Under the pieces are notes generated by a model that had not been told where the DNA came from, made no database searches, and saw only the letters and a list, made by a program, of their open reading frames with translations. Of a stretch of DNA of 32,021 bases, positions 24,169 to 32,021 are shown in pieces (the first letter of the stretch is position 1; each line of letters opens with the position of its first letter). The translations under genes and the position numbers were made by a program. This DNA is from an uncultured Fidelibacterota bacterium. GTDB taxonomy: Bacteria; Fidelibacterota; Marinisomatia; Marinisomatales; Marinisomataceae. Where the stretch lies: NCBI GenBank assembly GCA_902575395.1, contig CACGRA010000009.1, forward strand, positions 1-32,021. The letters run 5' to 3'.

Positions 24169-24918
24169 CTATGTTAAAATTCTGGGTTGGAACTTAGTAA
24201 TAAGAATTGAATGTTCAAAGTGCGCACTTGGCTTACCATCTTGCGTCCTAATTGTCCAACCATCACTGTCTGTTTTAATATGTCTGCTACCTAAATTAAC
24301 CATTGGTTCGATTGCTAAACACATACCTTCCTCTAATACGGTATTATGATGAGAACTGCTTGGTTCAGAAAAATTAGGTATCTGTGGATCAAGATGAAGT
24401 TGGGTACCAATTCCATGCCCAACTAATTCTCTAACTACAGAATATCCTTTAGATTCCACATAATCTTGAATCGCTTTACTTATATCATATACACGATTCC
24501 CTGCAACAGCTTTGCTAATACCTATTTCCAATGCTTTCTTTGTTGTATCTAATAATAATTGCTTTTCTTCAGATATATTTCCCACTGCTAATGTTCTTGC
24601 AGAATCACTATAATATCCATCTTTAAGCACTCCACAATCAACGCCAACTATTTGTCCTTCTTTAAAAACTGAATCTTTTGGTATTCCATGTACTATTTCA
24701 TCATCAATTGACACACATAGAGTTGATGGAAAATTATTATATCCTTTAAAAGCAGGCTTCCCATTTCTTGATATAATATATTCTTCAGCCATTTTATCTA
24801 CTTCTAAAATAGATTGACCTGGCACAACATATTTTTCAACAAGATCAAGCGTATCAGATAAAATCTGGCAACTTTCCGTAATTTTATTTACTTCATTTAT
24901 GTTGTTTATATCAACCAC
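24169..24918 (-). CDS. map: Type I methionine aminopeptidase
   Basis: Map removes the initiator methionine from new proteins. The 249-residue protein has the pita-bread fold and five metal ligands in order: Asp in [14 protein letters not shown] (two aspartates), His in [10 protein letters not shown], Glu in CLAIEPMV, and Glu in HFEHSILIT. There is no N-terminal zinc-finger extension. The start codon is GTG and overlaps the secY TAG stop by 1 nt. Position between secY and infA is typical; adk, which often lies between secY and map, is missing here. Confidence 0.97.
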   Translation of the reverse strand: MVDINNINEVNKITESCQILSDTLDLVEKYVVPGQSILEVDKMAEEYIISRNGKPAFKGYNNFPSTLCVSIDDEIVHGIPKDSVFKEGQIVGVDCGVLKDGYYSDSARTLAVGNISEEKQLLLDTTKKALEIGISKAVAGNRVYDISKAIQDYVESKGYSVVRELVGHGIGTQLHLDPQIPNFSEPSSSHHNTVLEEGMCLAIEPMVNLGSRHIKTDSDGWTIRTQDGKPSAHFEHSILITKFQPRILT

Positions 24919-26222
24919 TATCTTCTGCCTCTCACTTTGCCTTTTGAAAGAAATCCATCATAATGTCTAGACAACAAGTGTGTTTCAATTTGATTTAATG
25001 TATCAAGTCCAACTCCAACAATAATTAATAAGCTTGTCCCACCAAAAAAAGATGCATATGCATAGTCTAATCCTGCAAATTGCTGCAAGAAATATGGCAT
25101 TAATGCGATAAAACCAAGAAAACATGCTCCAGGCAACGTTACTCGAGTTAATATATTTTCAATAAATTCTGCGGTTTTCCTTCCAGGTTTAACCCCAGGA
25201 ATAAATCCACCTTGCTGCTTTAACGTAGAAGAAACTTGATTTGGATCAAATTGTAGTGCTGTATAAAAATATGTAAAGAAAACGATTAGCAAAGCAAAAC
25301 AAAGATTAGAGAACCAATGATCCATTGCAAACCAAGACATAAAGTTTGATTGCACAGCAGGTTGTCCTGCAAAAGTAGCAATTGTACCAGGTATTAGTAT
25401 TATCGATTGTGCAAATATAATTGGAATAACTCCCGCTGTATTAATCTTTAATGGAAGATAAGTAGATTGTCCACCATATATTTTTCTACCAATTACTCTT
25501 CTAGCATACTGAATAGGAACTTTTCGAATTCCTTGTTGAACAAGAATAATTAACATCACTAAAAAGAAAAATAGTATAGCCAATGCTAATTCAGACAATA
25601 TACCTCTTACTCCTTGTTGAAAATATGCAATCTCTGAAACTACAACATTAGGAAAAGCAGCTAATATACCAACCATAATTATTAAAGATATACCGTTCCC
25701 AATACCATGTTCTGTAATTTTTTCTCCTAACCATAAAAGAAGCATTGTTCCTGTAGTAATACAAACCACTGCCGTAAACCTAAATAAAAACCCAGGTTCT
25801 AAAACAATTCCATAACTCTCTAATAAAAATGCTATACCAATTGATTGAACAAACGCTAATACCACAGTACCATATCGAGTAATTTGGGTAATCTTTGCTC
25901 TTCCACTCTCACCTTCTCTAGCTAATCTTTGAAAATATGGAAGCGTAGTCTGTAAAATTTGAATAATAATTGATACTGAGATATAAGGCATAATACCCAG
26001 ACCAAATATAGCAGCTTGTCCAAATGCACCTCCAGTAAACATATTATATAAACCAAAAAAAGTATCGCTCAGAGAATTCATAGTCTGTTTTAAAGCATCT
26101 GGATCAATCCCAGGAATTGGAACTTGAGATCCAATTCTTACGACGACCAACAATGCAAGAGTAAATAAGATTTTTCTTCTTAATTCAGGAATTGCAAAAA
26201 TATTTCTTATTTTTTCAATCAC
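24918..26222 (-). CDS. secY: SecY, protein-conducting channel subunit
   Basis: SecY is the main pore of the Sec translocon at the inner membrane. The 434-residue protein has ten hydrophobic helices. Signatures include GIDPDALKQ near the plug side, GLGIMPYISVSIIIQILQ, ITEHGIGNGISLIIM, and the cytoplasmic loop PIQYARRVIGRK, followed by QQGGFIPGVKPGRKT. The start is GTG, which overlaps the rplO TGA by 4 nt (GTGA). Its partner secG is elsewhere in this window; secE is not seen. Confidence 0.98.
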   Translation of the reverse strand: MIEKIRNIFAIPELRRKILFTLALLVVVRIGSQVPIPGIDPDALKQTMNSLSDTFFGLYNMFTGGAFGQAAIFGLGIMPYISVSIIIQILQTTLPYFQRLAREGESGRAKITQITRYGTVVLAFVQSIGIAFLLESYGIVLEPGFLFRFTAVVCITTGTMLLLWLGEKITEHGIGNGISLIIMVGILAAFPNVVVSEIAYFQQGVRGILSELALAILFFFLVMLIILVQQGIRKVPIQYARRVIGRKIYGGQSTYLPLKINTAGVIPIIFAQSIILIPGTIATFAGQPAVQSNFMSWFAMDHWFSNLCFALLIVFFTYFYTALQFDPNQVSSTLKQQGGFIPGVKPGRKTAEFIENILTRVTLPGACFLGFIALMPYFLQQFAGLDYAYASFFGGTSLLIIVGVGLDTLNQIETHLLSRHYDGFLSKGKVRGRR

Positions 26223-26650
26223 TCTACAATAACCTTTCCGCCAGCTTCTTCTATCTTTTTAACTGCAGATTCACTAAAAGAGGAAGCAGTAATATTATAT
26301 GCCTTATCAATATCGCCATTTCCTAAAATTTTTACAGCAGCAAACAAAGATGATATCAGACCATTTTTAAACAATACTTCAGAGTCAATATTTTTAGCTT
26401 TAATCTTTGATATACTTGAAAGATTAACTATCTCATATGATTTTTGGAAATTTGAATTATTAAAACCTCTCATTGGCACTCTTCTATAAAGAGGCATTTG
26501 ACCTCCTTCAAACCAATATCTATGTTTAAAACCACTTCTTTGCCCTGCACCCTTATGGCCTCTTCCTGAAGTTCTTCCTAAGCCAGAACCATTTCCTCTT
26601 CCTACTCTTTTTGATTTCTTAATTGAATTAACTGGTTTTACTAACTTCAT
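26219..26650 (-). CDS. rplO: Ribosomal protein L15
   Basis: L15 is a late-assembling large-subunit protein. The 143-residue product has the glycine- and arginine-rich N-terminal region KRVGRGNGSGLGRTSGRGHKG followed by GGQMPLYRRVPMRGF. The C-terminal globular part ends VKKIEEAGGKVIVE. Its ATG overlaps the rpmD stop (ATGA) and its own stop overlaps secY. Confidence 0.98.
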   Translation of the reverse strand: MKLVKPVNSIKKSKRVGRGNGSGLGRTSGRGHKGAGQRSGFKHRYWFEGGQMPLYRRVPMRGFNNSNFQKSYEIVNLSSISKIKAKNIDSEVLFKNGLISSLFAAVKILGNGDIDKAYNITASSFSESAVKKIEEAGGKVIVE

Positions 26651-26835
26651 TTTACTTCCTCAACCTTAATCAGATAATCTATTTTCTTAATCATTCCATG
26701 AATAGCATCATTTAGATCAAGAATAACTGACTGATTAAGCTTTCTTAAGCCTAAAGCGTCTAACGTAGCTTTTGCTTTTCTTGAATAACCAATTCTACTC
26801 TTAATCTGTGTAATTTTTATTTTTTTCTTAGCCAT
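26647..26835 (-). CDS. rpmD: Ribosomal protein L30
   Basis: The 62-residue protein MAKKKIKITQIKSRIGYSRK continues with ATLDALGLRKLNQSVIL, which is the L30 signature. The track start at 26916 lies inside rpsE and adds 27 unrelated residues. The ATG at 26835 comes 1 nt after the rpsE stop and gives a normal length. It is followed by a 4-nt overlap with rplO. Confidence 0.96.
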   Translation of the reverse strand: MAKKKIKITQIKSRIGYSRKAKATLDALGLRKLNQSVILDLNDAIHGMIKKIDYLIKVEEVK

Positions 26836-26836
26836 T

Positions 26837-27343
26837 TTATATCTCAAATAAATTGTTTGGAGTCTTTCCCCTCTTCTTGGCAACTTTTCTAACATCTTGC
26901 AAATTTGTAAGAGCATTCATAACAGCTTTAGCAACATTCATTGGATTGTTTGATCCTAAAACCTTTGTATAAATATTGCTTATACCTACTTGCTCCATAA
27001 TTAATCTCACTGCAGATCCAGCAATAATACCTGTCCCTGGTGGAGCTGGTTTTAATAATACTTTGCTTGCACTATGTCTTCCAATAATTTCATGTGGAAT
27101 TGTGTAGTTATAAACAGGCACTTTAACAAGATTTTGTCTTGCATTCTCCTTTGCCTTAGATATAGAAACAAGCACTTCGTTTGCTTTTCCAGCACCAATC
27201 CCTACATGGGCTCTACCATCTCCTATTACAACAAGAGTTGAAAAGCTAAATCTTTTCCCTCTGGAATTGACCTTAGCAACTCTATTGATTCTTATCACTG
27301 ATTCTTCTTTTAAGTCTAGTTCTGAATAATTAATAACAGTCAT
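26837..27343 (-). CDS. rpsE: Ribosomal protein S5
   Basis: S5 contributes to translational accuracy at the mRNA entry site. The 168-residue protein has the double-stranded RNA-binding-like N-terminal domain (VIRINRVAKVNSRGKRFSFS, then VVIGDGRAHVGIGAGKANE) and the C-terminal GTGIIAGSAVRLIMEQVGI segment. It is 13 nt downstream of rplR and 1 nt upstream of rpmD. Confidence 0.98.
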   Translation of the reverse strand: MTVINYSELDLKEESVIRINRVAKVNSRGKRFSFSTLVVIGDGRAHVGIGAGKANEVLVSISKAKENARQNLVKVPVYNYTIPHEIIGRHSASKVLLKPAPPGTGIIAGSAVRLIMEQVGISNIYTKVLGSNNPMNVAKAVMNALTNLQDVRKVAKKRGKTPNNLFEI

Positions 27344-27356
27344 TTATTCTCCAATA

Positions 27357-27716
27357 TTAAAATTTTAATCCGCCTTCTCTAGAGGCTTCTGCTAATGATT
27401 TAACTCTTCCATGATATCTAAAACCGTTTCTGTCAAAATAAACATTCACTACTTTCTTTGATTTAGCTCTATCAGCAAGTTCTTTCCCAACTAAAGATGC
27501 CATTTCAATCTTTGTAGCTTTCTTTTTGCTATAAATCTTCTCTTTTGAAGAAGAAGCAACAACTGTTGTTTGATTGAAATCATCAATTATTTGTGCCTCT
27601 ATATGTTTGCTGCTTTTATAAACACATAACCTGTATTCTCCTTCAACAGGAAAAGCTTTCTTTGATCTCTTTCTTCTACGGAAATATTGTTCTCTTTTTA
27701 ATGATAAAGTGCCCAT
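27357..27716 (-). CDS. rplR: Ribosomal protein L18
   Basis: L18 binds 5S rRNA with L5. The 119-residue product has the basic start RREQYFRRRKRSKK-like region, then YRLCVYKSSKHIEAQIIDD, and the conserved C-terminal VYFDRNGFRYHGRVKSLAEASREGGLKF. Its ATG overlaps the rplF stop by 1 nt (TAATG). Confidence 0.97.
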   Translation of the reverse strand: MGTLSLKREQYFRRRKRSKKAFPVEGEYRLCVYKSSKHIEAQIIDDFNQTTVVASSSKEKIYSKKKATKIEMASLVGKELADRAKSKKVVNVYFDRNGFRYHGRVKSLAEASREGGLKF

Positions 27717-28258
27717 TATTCACCGCCTCCCACAGTTTTACCTTGTTTAGATCTTACAAATTCACCTTTATATCTAATTCCTTTACCTTTATATGGCTCA
27801 GGTTTTCTTAGTGATCTGATTTTTGCAGCAACTTGCCCGACTAGTTGTTTATCAATGCCTTTTATTTCTAATTCATTTTTCTTTGCGTCTGCCTCTATTC
27901 CATCTGGCAATTCTAACATTATGTCATGTGAAAAACCTAATTGAAACACCAGTCTGCTACCTTGGCTTTTTACATTGTATCCAACGCCTAAAATTTCTAA
28001 ATGTTTTGAAAAACCATTACTAACACCTTCAACAGCATTATTGATTAATTGTCTCATAGTGCCATGCATTGACTTTGATTCTGAATCATCATTTTTTCTA
28101 GAGACATTTATTAATCCTTCTTCAATTTTTAAGTCTATACCACCAGAAAGATTCACAGATAGTTTTCCCTTAGGTCCATTTACCATTAAAATAGAATCAG
28201 TTTTTTCTACTTTAACGCCTTCTGGCAATGTGATTACGCTATTCCCTACTCGTGACAT
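27716..28258 (-). CDS. rplF: Ribosomal protein L6
   Basis: L6 lies near the factor-binding site of the large subunit. The 180-residue protein starts MSRVGNSVITLPEGVKVE and ends with the L6 signature PEPYKGKGIRYKGEFVR. The track start at 28291 adds 11 residues taken from the end of rpsH; the ATG at 28258 comes 1 nt after the rpsH stop and fits the family. A duplicated alpha/beta fold is implied by length. Confidence 0.97.
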   Translation of the reverse strand: MSRVGNSVITLPEGVKVEKTDSILMVNGPKGKLSVNLSGGIDLKIEEGLINVSRKNDDSESKSMHGTMRQLINNAVEGVSNGFSKHLEILGVGYNVKSQGSRLVFQLGFSHDIMLELPDGIEADAKKNELEIKGIDKQLVGQVAAKIRSLRKPEPYKGKGIRYKGEFVRSKQGKTVGGGE

Positions 28259-28259
28259 T

Positions 28260-28658
28260 TTACCAAACGTTGCAAAGCAACTCTCCTCCAATATTTAATT
28301 CTTTTGCTACTTTATTACTAACTACACCTCTTGAAGATGAAATAATGCTAATTCCTAATCCATTTAACACTCTAGGAATATCATCAGATGATACATAAAC
28401 TCTTTTACCAGGTTTACTTATTTTTTCAATAGTAGTTATGGCTGGCATATTATCATCATACCTTAAAAAGACTCTAATGTCTTCTTTATTTGACTTCTTG
28501 TTTACAAATACAAAATTGTCAATATAGCCTTCTTCTTTTAAGACAAGGGAAATTCTTTTCTTTAATAAAGAAGATGGGATATCCACCCATCTTTTTTTAG
28601 ATGAATAACCATTTCTTATTCTTGTACAATAATCTGCTATTGGATCTGTCATTGACAT
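28260..28658 (-). CDS. rpsH: Ribosomal protein S8
   Basis: S8 is a primary 16S rRNA binder and in E. coli the repressor of the spc operon. The 132-residue protein begins MSMTDPIADYCTRIRNGYSS and ends with the conserved GISIISSSRGVVSNKVAKELNIGGELLCNVW. Two ATGs are close together. The first (28658) has AGGAG at 8-nt spacing and is preferred over the one at 28652. Confidence 0.97.
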   Translation of the reverse strand: MSMTDPIADYCTRIRNGYSSKKRWVDIPSSLLKKRISLVLKEEGYIDNFVFVNKKSNKEDIRVFLRYDDNMPAITTIEKISKPGKRVYVSSDDIPRVLNGLGISIISSSRGVVSNKVAKELNIGGELLCNVW

Positions 28659-28670
28659 AAATCTTTCTCC

Positions 28671-28976
28671 TTACCAACTTGCCTTTGTTACACCAGGAAG
28701 CTCTCCTTTAAGTGCTAATTCTCTAAATGTAATTCTTGATAAACCAAATTTTCTCATATAGCCTTTCGGACGACCAGAAACTAAACATCTGTTAGTTAAA
28801 CGAACATGGCTAGAGCTTCTTGGAAGTTTCTGCAATTTCTTTATTGCATTTAAACGATCTTCTTCTGAAGTCTTAGGGTTTTTAATTAATTCTCTTAATT
28901 CTTTTCTAAGAAGATAGTGTCTTTCAACTTTCTTCATTAAATGTTTTTCTCTTGCAATCTTTGATTTTTTAGCCAT
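28671..28976 (-). CDS. rpsN: Ribosomal protein S14 (long, zinc-free form)
   Basis: S14 is in the head of the small subunit. The 101-residue length and the sequence ([20 protein letters not shown], then [23 protein letters not shown]) mark the long type that lacks the CxxC zinc motifs of the short type. The ATG overlaps the rplE stop by 8 nt. The long form is widespread in Proteobacteria and Bacteroidota. Confidence 0.97.
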   Translation of the reverse strand: MAKKSKIAREKHLMKKVERHYLLRKELRELIKNPKTSEEDRLNAIKKLQKLPRSSSHVRLTNRCLVSGRPKGYMRKFGLSRITFRELALKGELPGVTKASW

Positions 28977-29652
28977 TATTTTCCTCGTTTAAATTAGCTT
29001 CTTCTACAGGTTCTTCTGCTGGAGCTTCTTCTACAGGTTCTTCTGCTGGAGCTTGTTGTTTTGTTTCAACTTCCTCTTCTTCTGTCTTAACAGTTTTATC
29101 TCTAATAGGAAGACCTAATGCTCTCAACATCTCATAAGAAATTTCATCACTATCTGATGATGTTGTGATAATTACGTCCATTCCTCTAATGGTATCAACT
29201 TTATCATAATCAATTTCAGGAAATACGACCTGTTCTTTGATTCCAAAACTATAATTACCTTGTCCATCAAAAGATTTGTGAGATAAACCTCTAAAATCTC
29301 TTGTTCTTGGTAATGCAACTGCACACAATCTTTCTAAAAATTCATACATATAATTCTTTCTCAATGTTACCTTGCAGCCAACAGGAAAACCTTTTCTTAC
29401 TTTAAAGTTTGAAACATCTTTTCTTGCTTTTGTAATAACTGGTTTCTGTCCTGTAATTAACATTAATTCATCAAGAGCTGCTTGTAATGCTTTAGAATTA
29501 TTTTTAGCATCACCTAAACCAATATTCAAAGTTATCTTTTGAATTTTTGGTGCCTGCATCATGCTCTTTAAATTGAATTTCTTAACAAGATGCGGTCTCA
29601 CATCATTAAGGTATTTCTTTTTGTAGCTCGGTATATATTCCACTTTTGCCAT
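28969..29652 (-). CDS. rplE: Ribosomal protein L5 with acidic repeat tail
   Basis: L5 binds 5S rRNA in the central protuberance. The core is normal: [44 protein letters not shown], ending at LGLPIRDK near residue 186. About 40 further residues form a highly acidic tail containing APAEEPVEE twice in a row, from a perfect 27-bp tandem repeat. L5 usually ends at about 180 residues, so the tail is an extra. The track start (29664, TTG) overlaps the Shine-Dalgarno-like AAGGAG; the ATG at 29652 gives [13 protein letters not shown] and 227 residues and is preferred. Confidence 0.96.
   Translation of the reverse strand: MAKVEYIPSYKKKYLNDVRPHLVKKFNLKSMMQAPKIQKITLNIGLGDAKNNSKALQAALDELMLITGQKPVITKARKDVSNFKVRKGFPVGCKVTLRKNYMYEFLERLCAVALPRTRDFRGLSHKSFDGQGNYSFGIKEQVVFPEIDYDKVDTIRGMDVIITTSSDSDEISYEMLRALGLPIRDKTVKTEEEEVETKQQAPAEEPVEEAPAEEPVEEANLNEENNG
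28997..29054. repeat. Perfect 27-bp tandem duplication in the rplE tail
   Basis: The unit beginning GCTTCTTCTACAGGTTCTTC occupies 28997-29023 and is repeated without a mismatch at 29024-29050; a further 4 nt match begins a third copy. The unit is a multiple of three, so each copy adds nine residues (APAEEPVEE) in frame. Perfect identity suggests a recent duplication or frequent slippage. Confidence 0.93.
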
Positions 29653-29656
29653 TTTC

Positions 29657-29962
29657 TTACCCAAGCTCCTTACCGCTTCGTTTAGAAACTCTTACCTTTG
29701 ATTTATCTTTTAATATTTTAAACCCTATTCTTGAAGGCTTATTATCATCTATAATCATAACATTAGATACATGAATAGATCGTTCTCTTTCTGTAAAACC
29801 TCCACTAGGGTTCTCTTGCGAAGGTCTAAGAGTTCTTTTGGTTAACGCTACACCTTCAACAATCACTCTTTGTGATGTCGGAAATACTTTAAGTACTTTT
29901 CCTGATAAACCTTTGAAGTTTCCAGAAACAACTTTTACTATCATATCTTTTTTAATTTTCAT
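29657..29962 (-). CDS. rplX: Ribosomal protein L24
   Basis: L24 is an assembly-initiating large-subunit protein. The 101-residue product begins [20 protein letters not shown] with the KOW motif (VVSGNFKGLSGKVLKVFP), and contains VEGVALTKRTLRPSQENPSGGFTERERSIHVSNV, typical of L24. The ATG overlaps the rplN stop by 1 nt. The rplE start lies 4 nt after its stop. Confidence 0.97.
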   Translation of the reverse strand: MKIKKDMIVKVVSGNFKGLSGKVLKVFPTSQRVIVEGVALTKRTLRPSQENPSGGFTERERSIHVSNVMIIDDNKPSRIGFKILKDKSKVRVSKRSGKELG

Positions 29963-30330
29963 TATAAAACCTCTGGAGCCATTGATATAATTTTCATATA
30001 ACCACTATCTCTTAATTCTCTAGCAACTGGTCCAAATATTCTAGTTCCTCTAGGCTCATTTTGACTATTCAATAAAACAGCAGCATTTTCATCAAATCGG
30101 ATATATGATCCATCTTTTCTTCTTAATTCTTTTGAAACTCTAACTATTACAGCCCTAGAAACATCACCTTTTTTAACCATGCCACCTGGTATAGATGTCT
30201 TCACAGATACCACTACAACATCACCAACAGTCGCATATCGTCTTTTTGATCCTCCTAAAACTTTAAAACATTGAACAGTTTTTGCTCCAGAATTATCAGC
30301 TACTTTTAATCTTGTTTCTTGTTGAATCAT
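29962..30330 (-). CDS. rplN: Ribosomal protein L14
   Basis: L14 is at the subunit interface. The 122-residue protein starts [20 protein letters not shown] and ends [24 protein letters not shown], both near the consensus. The internal segment [30 protein letters not shown] is the family signature region. It lies 1 nt downstream of rpsQ. Confidence 0.98.
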   Translation of the reverse strand: MIQQETRLKVADNSGAKTVQCFKVLGGSKRRYATVGDVVVVSVKTSIPGGMVKKGDVSRAVIVRVSKELRRKDGSYIRFDENAAVLLNSQNEPRGTRIFGPVARELRDSGYMKIISMAPEVL

Positions 30331-30331
30331 G

Positions 30332-30586
30332 TTAGCTCTTATTTTTCTCCATCAATCTTAAAACACGCCATCTTTTTGTCTTGCTTAAAGGTTTGGTAGC
30401 TATAATCTCTACCATGTCACCATTTTTGTAAGAATTGTTTTCATCGTGCGCATAATATTTTTTTGATTGTTTTATATATTTCTTATAAAGCTTGTGTTTG
30501 ACTAGTCTTTCTACGCTAACAACCAAAGTTTTATCCATAACATCAGAAACAACTTTTCCTACTAATCTTTGATGATTTCTATCCAT
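30332..30586 (-). CDS. rpsQ: Ribosomal protein S17
   Basis: S17 is a small OB-fold 16S rRNA binder. The frame contains [25 protein letters not shown] and [27 protein letters not shown], typical of S17. Two starts are possible. The ATG at 30586 gives 84 residues, has GAGG 9 nt upstream, and overlaps rpmC by 8 nt. The track start at 30601 would add MRIVL and has only a weak upstream site. I prefer 30586. Confidence 0.94.
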   Translation of the reverse strand: MDRNHQRLVGKVVSDVMDKTLVVSVERLVKHKLYKKYIKQSKKYYAHDENNSYKNGDMVEIIATKPLSKTKRWRVLRLMEKNKS

Positions 30587-30788
30587 TAATACTATCCTCA
30601 TTTAATTCTTTTTCTTTTAAAACAGTTTTTATCATTGCATTCTCTTTACGTAAGTCTGATAAAACTTTATAATCTTCTAATTGTTGAATAGACTTTTGAA
30701 AGCGATATTTCTGTAAACTTTCTTTGTTGTCATTCAAGCGTGAATGTAAATCTTTAGCAGACAACTGTCTTAAATCATTAACTTTCAT
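30579..30788 (-). CDS. rpmC: Ribosomal protein L29
   Basis: L29 lies at the peptide exit tunnel. The 69-residue two-helix protein begins [20 protein letters not shown] and contains [40 protein letters not shown], matching the family. It overlaps rplP upstream by 11 nt and rpsQ downstream. Confidence 0.95.
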   Translation of the reverse strand: MKVNDLRQLSAKDLHSRLNDNKESLQKYRFQKSIQQLEDYKVLSDLRKENAMIKTVLKEKELNEDSING

Positions 30789-31200
30789 CTAATCCTCTTC
30801 TAGATACTAATTTTGTCTTAATAGGCAATTTATTTCCTGCGTTTTTAAATGCTTTCTGTGCAATTTCTTTTGATACACCTTCAACTTCGAACAATATTCT
30901 TCCTGGCTTAACATTGCTCACCCAAAACTCAGGAGATCCTTTACCTTTACCCATTCTTGTCTCTAATGGTTTTTTAGTAATTGGCTTATCGGGAAATATT
31001 CTAATCCACATTTTACCAACTTTTCTAACAAATCTAGATATTGTAATTCTTGATGCTTCAATCTGTCTAGCAGTAATCCATCCTGGTTCCATTGCTTTCA
31101 GTCCGTAGCTACCAAAATTGACCTCTGTACCACCTTTGGCCATACCTCTTCTATGTCCTCTATGAACTCTTCTATATCTTATTTTTTTAGGCTCTAACAT
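30778..31200 (-). CDS. rplP: Ribosomal protein L16
   Basis: L16 contacts A-site tRNA. The 140-residue product has the start [20 protein letters not shown], then [29 protein letters not shown], and [24 protein letters not shown], all L16 hallmarks. Its ATG overlaps the rpsC stop by 1 nt (TAATG). Confidence 0.98.
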   Translation of the reverse strand: MLEPKKIRYRRVHRGHRRGMAKGGTEVNFGSYGLKAMEPGWITARQIEASRITISRFVRKVGKMWIRIFPDKPITKKPLETRMGKGKGSPEFWVSNVKPGRILFEVEGVSKEIAQKAFKNAGNKLPIKTKLVSRRGLDES

Positions 31201-31841
31201 TATTTACTCTTTGCTTTACTAAATCCATTACAAATCCAAACTTTAATACCTATAATTCCATAAGTGGTATGCGCCTCAACTAAAGCATAGTCAATATTTG
31301 CTCTGAGAGTATGAAGAGGAACTCTTCCATCCATAAATCTTTCAGATCTTGCAATTTCAACTCCACCCAATCTTCCAGCAACATTAATTCTAATTCCATC
31401 AGCTCCCATTCTCATTGTAGATTGCATTGCTTTATTAATAACTCTTCTATAAGCCATTTTCTTAATTAATTGACTTGCAATACTTTGCCCAACAAGCTCG
31501 GCATTTAATTCAGGTCTTTTGACTTCATTAATATTTAACTGGATATCATTAGTGCCACACAATTTTGCAATTTCCTTCTTTAATCTACCAACCTCTTCTC
31601 CGCCTTTACCAATAACAATACCAGGACGGGCAGTATGAAGAGTAATAGTAATAGACTGTGAAGTTCTTTCTATATTAATTGATGCTATTGATGCGTCTTG
31701 AAGTCTTTTCTTAAGATATTTTCTTAGTTGAATATCTTGTGCTAAATCAACAGCATACTGATTCTTTTTAGAGAACCAGTTTGAAGTCCAGTCTTTATTT
31801 ACATCTAACCTATATCCTTTTGGATGTGTTTTTTGTCCCAT
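31200..31841 (-). CDS. rpsC: Ribosomal protein S3
   Basis: S3 forms part of the mRNA entry channel. The 213-residue protein starts [18 protein letters not shown] and has the KH domain with [26 protein letters not shown]. The C-terminal half contains [33 protein letters not shown]. It follows rplV after 5 nt. Confidence 0.98.
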   Translation of the reverse strand: MGQKTHPKGYRLDVNKDWTSNWFSKKNQYAVDLAQDIQLRKYLKKRLQDASIASINIERTSQSITITLHTARPGIVIGKGGEEVGRLKKEIAKLCGTNDIQLNINEVKRPELNAELVGQSIASQLIKKMAYRRVINKAMQSTMRMGADGIRINVAGRLGGVEIARSERFMDGRVPLHTLRANIDYALVEAHTTYGIIGIKVWICNGFSKAKSK

Positions 31842-31846
31842 TAATA

Positions 31847-32021
31847 TTATCCTATAATTATTTTCAAATGACTAGTTCGTTTTTTAATTCTATTTGCACG
31901 ACCCTGTGCACGTGCTCTAAAACGTTTCAAAGGAGGTCCTTCATCAACAGTAATTGTCTTAATAACAACAGTATTCATGTCTTTTTCAAAAGACTCATTA
32001 TTAACCGCATTAGCAATAGCA
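31847..32021 (-). CDS. rplV: Ribosomal protein L22, C-terminal part (5' end beyond window)
   Basis: The frame is open to the right edge and ends in TAA at 31847. It encodes about 58 C-terminal residues: [20 protein letters not shown], then [33 protein letters not shown]. The [18 protein letters not shown] segment is the L22 signature that lines the exit tunnel. Its position upstream of rpsC is the standard S10-operon order. It is absent from the ORF track because it is partial. Confidence 0.96.
   Translation of the reverse strand, partial: AIANAVNNESFEKDMNTVVIKTITVDEGPPLKRFRARAQGRANRIKKRTSHLKIIIG

Overview
This AT-rich window (about one third G+C by eye) is a gene-dense bacterial chromosome segment. 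Almost all genes lie on the minus strand, and many neighbours overlap by 1-20 nt. The order secY-map-infA-rpmJ-rpsM-rpsK-rpsD-rpoA-rplQ without adk, zinc-free long S14 and S4, and the tRNA sequences fit a member of the FCB assemblage; a marine Marinimicrobia-like (SAR406) lineage is a reasonable but unproven guess. The compaction and low GC suggest a streamlined genome.

Layout. 1-3194 holds a cut-off small gene, a CNNM/CBS membrane protein, a YwaF-like membrane protein, a VOC-fold protein and an alpha/beta hydrolase. 3217-6205 holds tRNA-Leu(UAA), tRNA-Cys(GCA) and the peptidase pair tldE/tldD. 6358-7780 is a small plus-strand island: an Hsp20 chaperone with a clear terminator, then a cystathionine beta-synthase-type PLP enzyme. 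7773-19521 is a long minus-strand run: gdhA, pgk, tpiA, secG, tRNA-Leu(GAG), a secreted TPR protein, a HAD hydrolase, acpS, murA, trkA, trkH and uvrC. 19648-21031 holds tRNA-Met(CAU), a sulfotransferase and a free-methionine-(R)-sulfoxide reductase packed with no spacer DNA. 21028-32021 is the S10/spc/alpha ribosomal protein cluster, from rplV (cut by the window edge) to rplQ.

Functionally this is mainly housekeeping: translation and protein export (ribosomal proteins, secY, secG, map, infA), transcription (rpoA), central carbon and nitrogen metabolism (pgk, tpiA, gdhA), cell-wall and lipid precursors (murA, acpS), potassium uptake (trkAH), DNA repair (uvrC) and stress response (hsp20, msrC-like).

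No CRISPR array, transposon, phage or recognisable defence system is visible. Points worth a second look: uvrC appears to start at an AUA codon behind a good Shine-Dalgarno and lacks the usual C-terminal HhH domain (the ORF track misses its first 92 codons); two divergent genes share one CATG as both start codons; the sulfotransferase reading frame ends inside a tRNA gene on the opposite strand; rplE has an acidic tail built from a perfect 27-bp tandem repeat; and a cystathionine beta-synthase-like core lacks regulatory domains and has a substituted active-site position.
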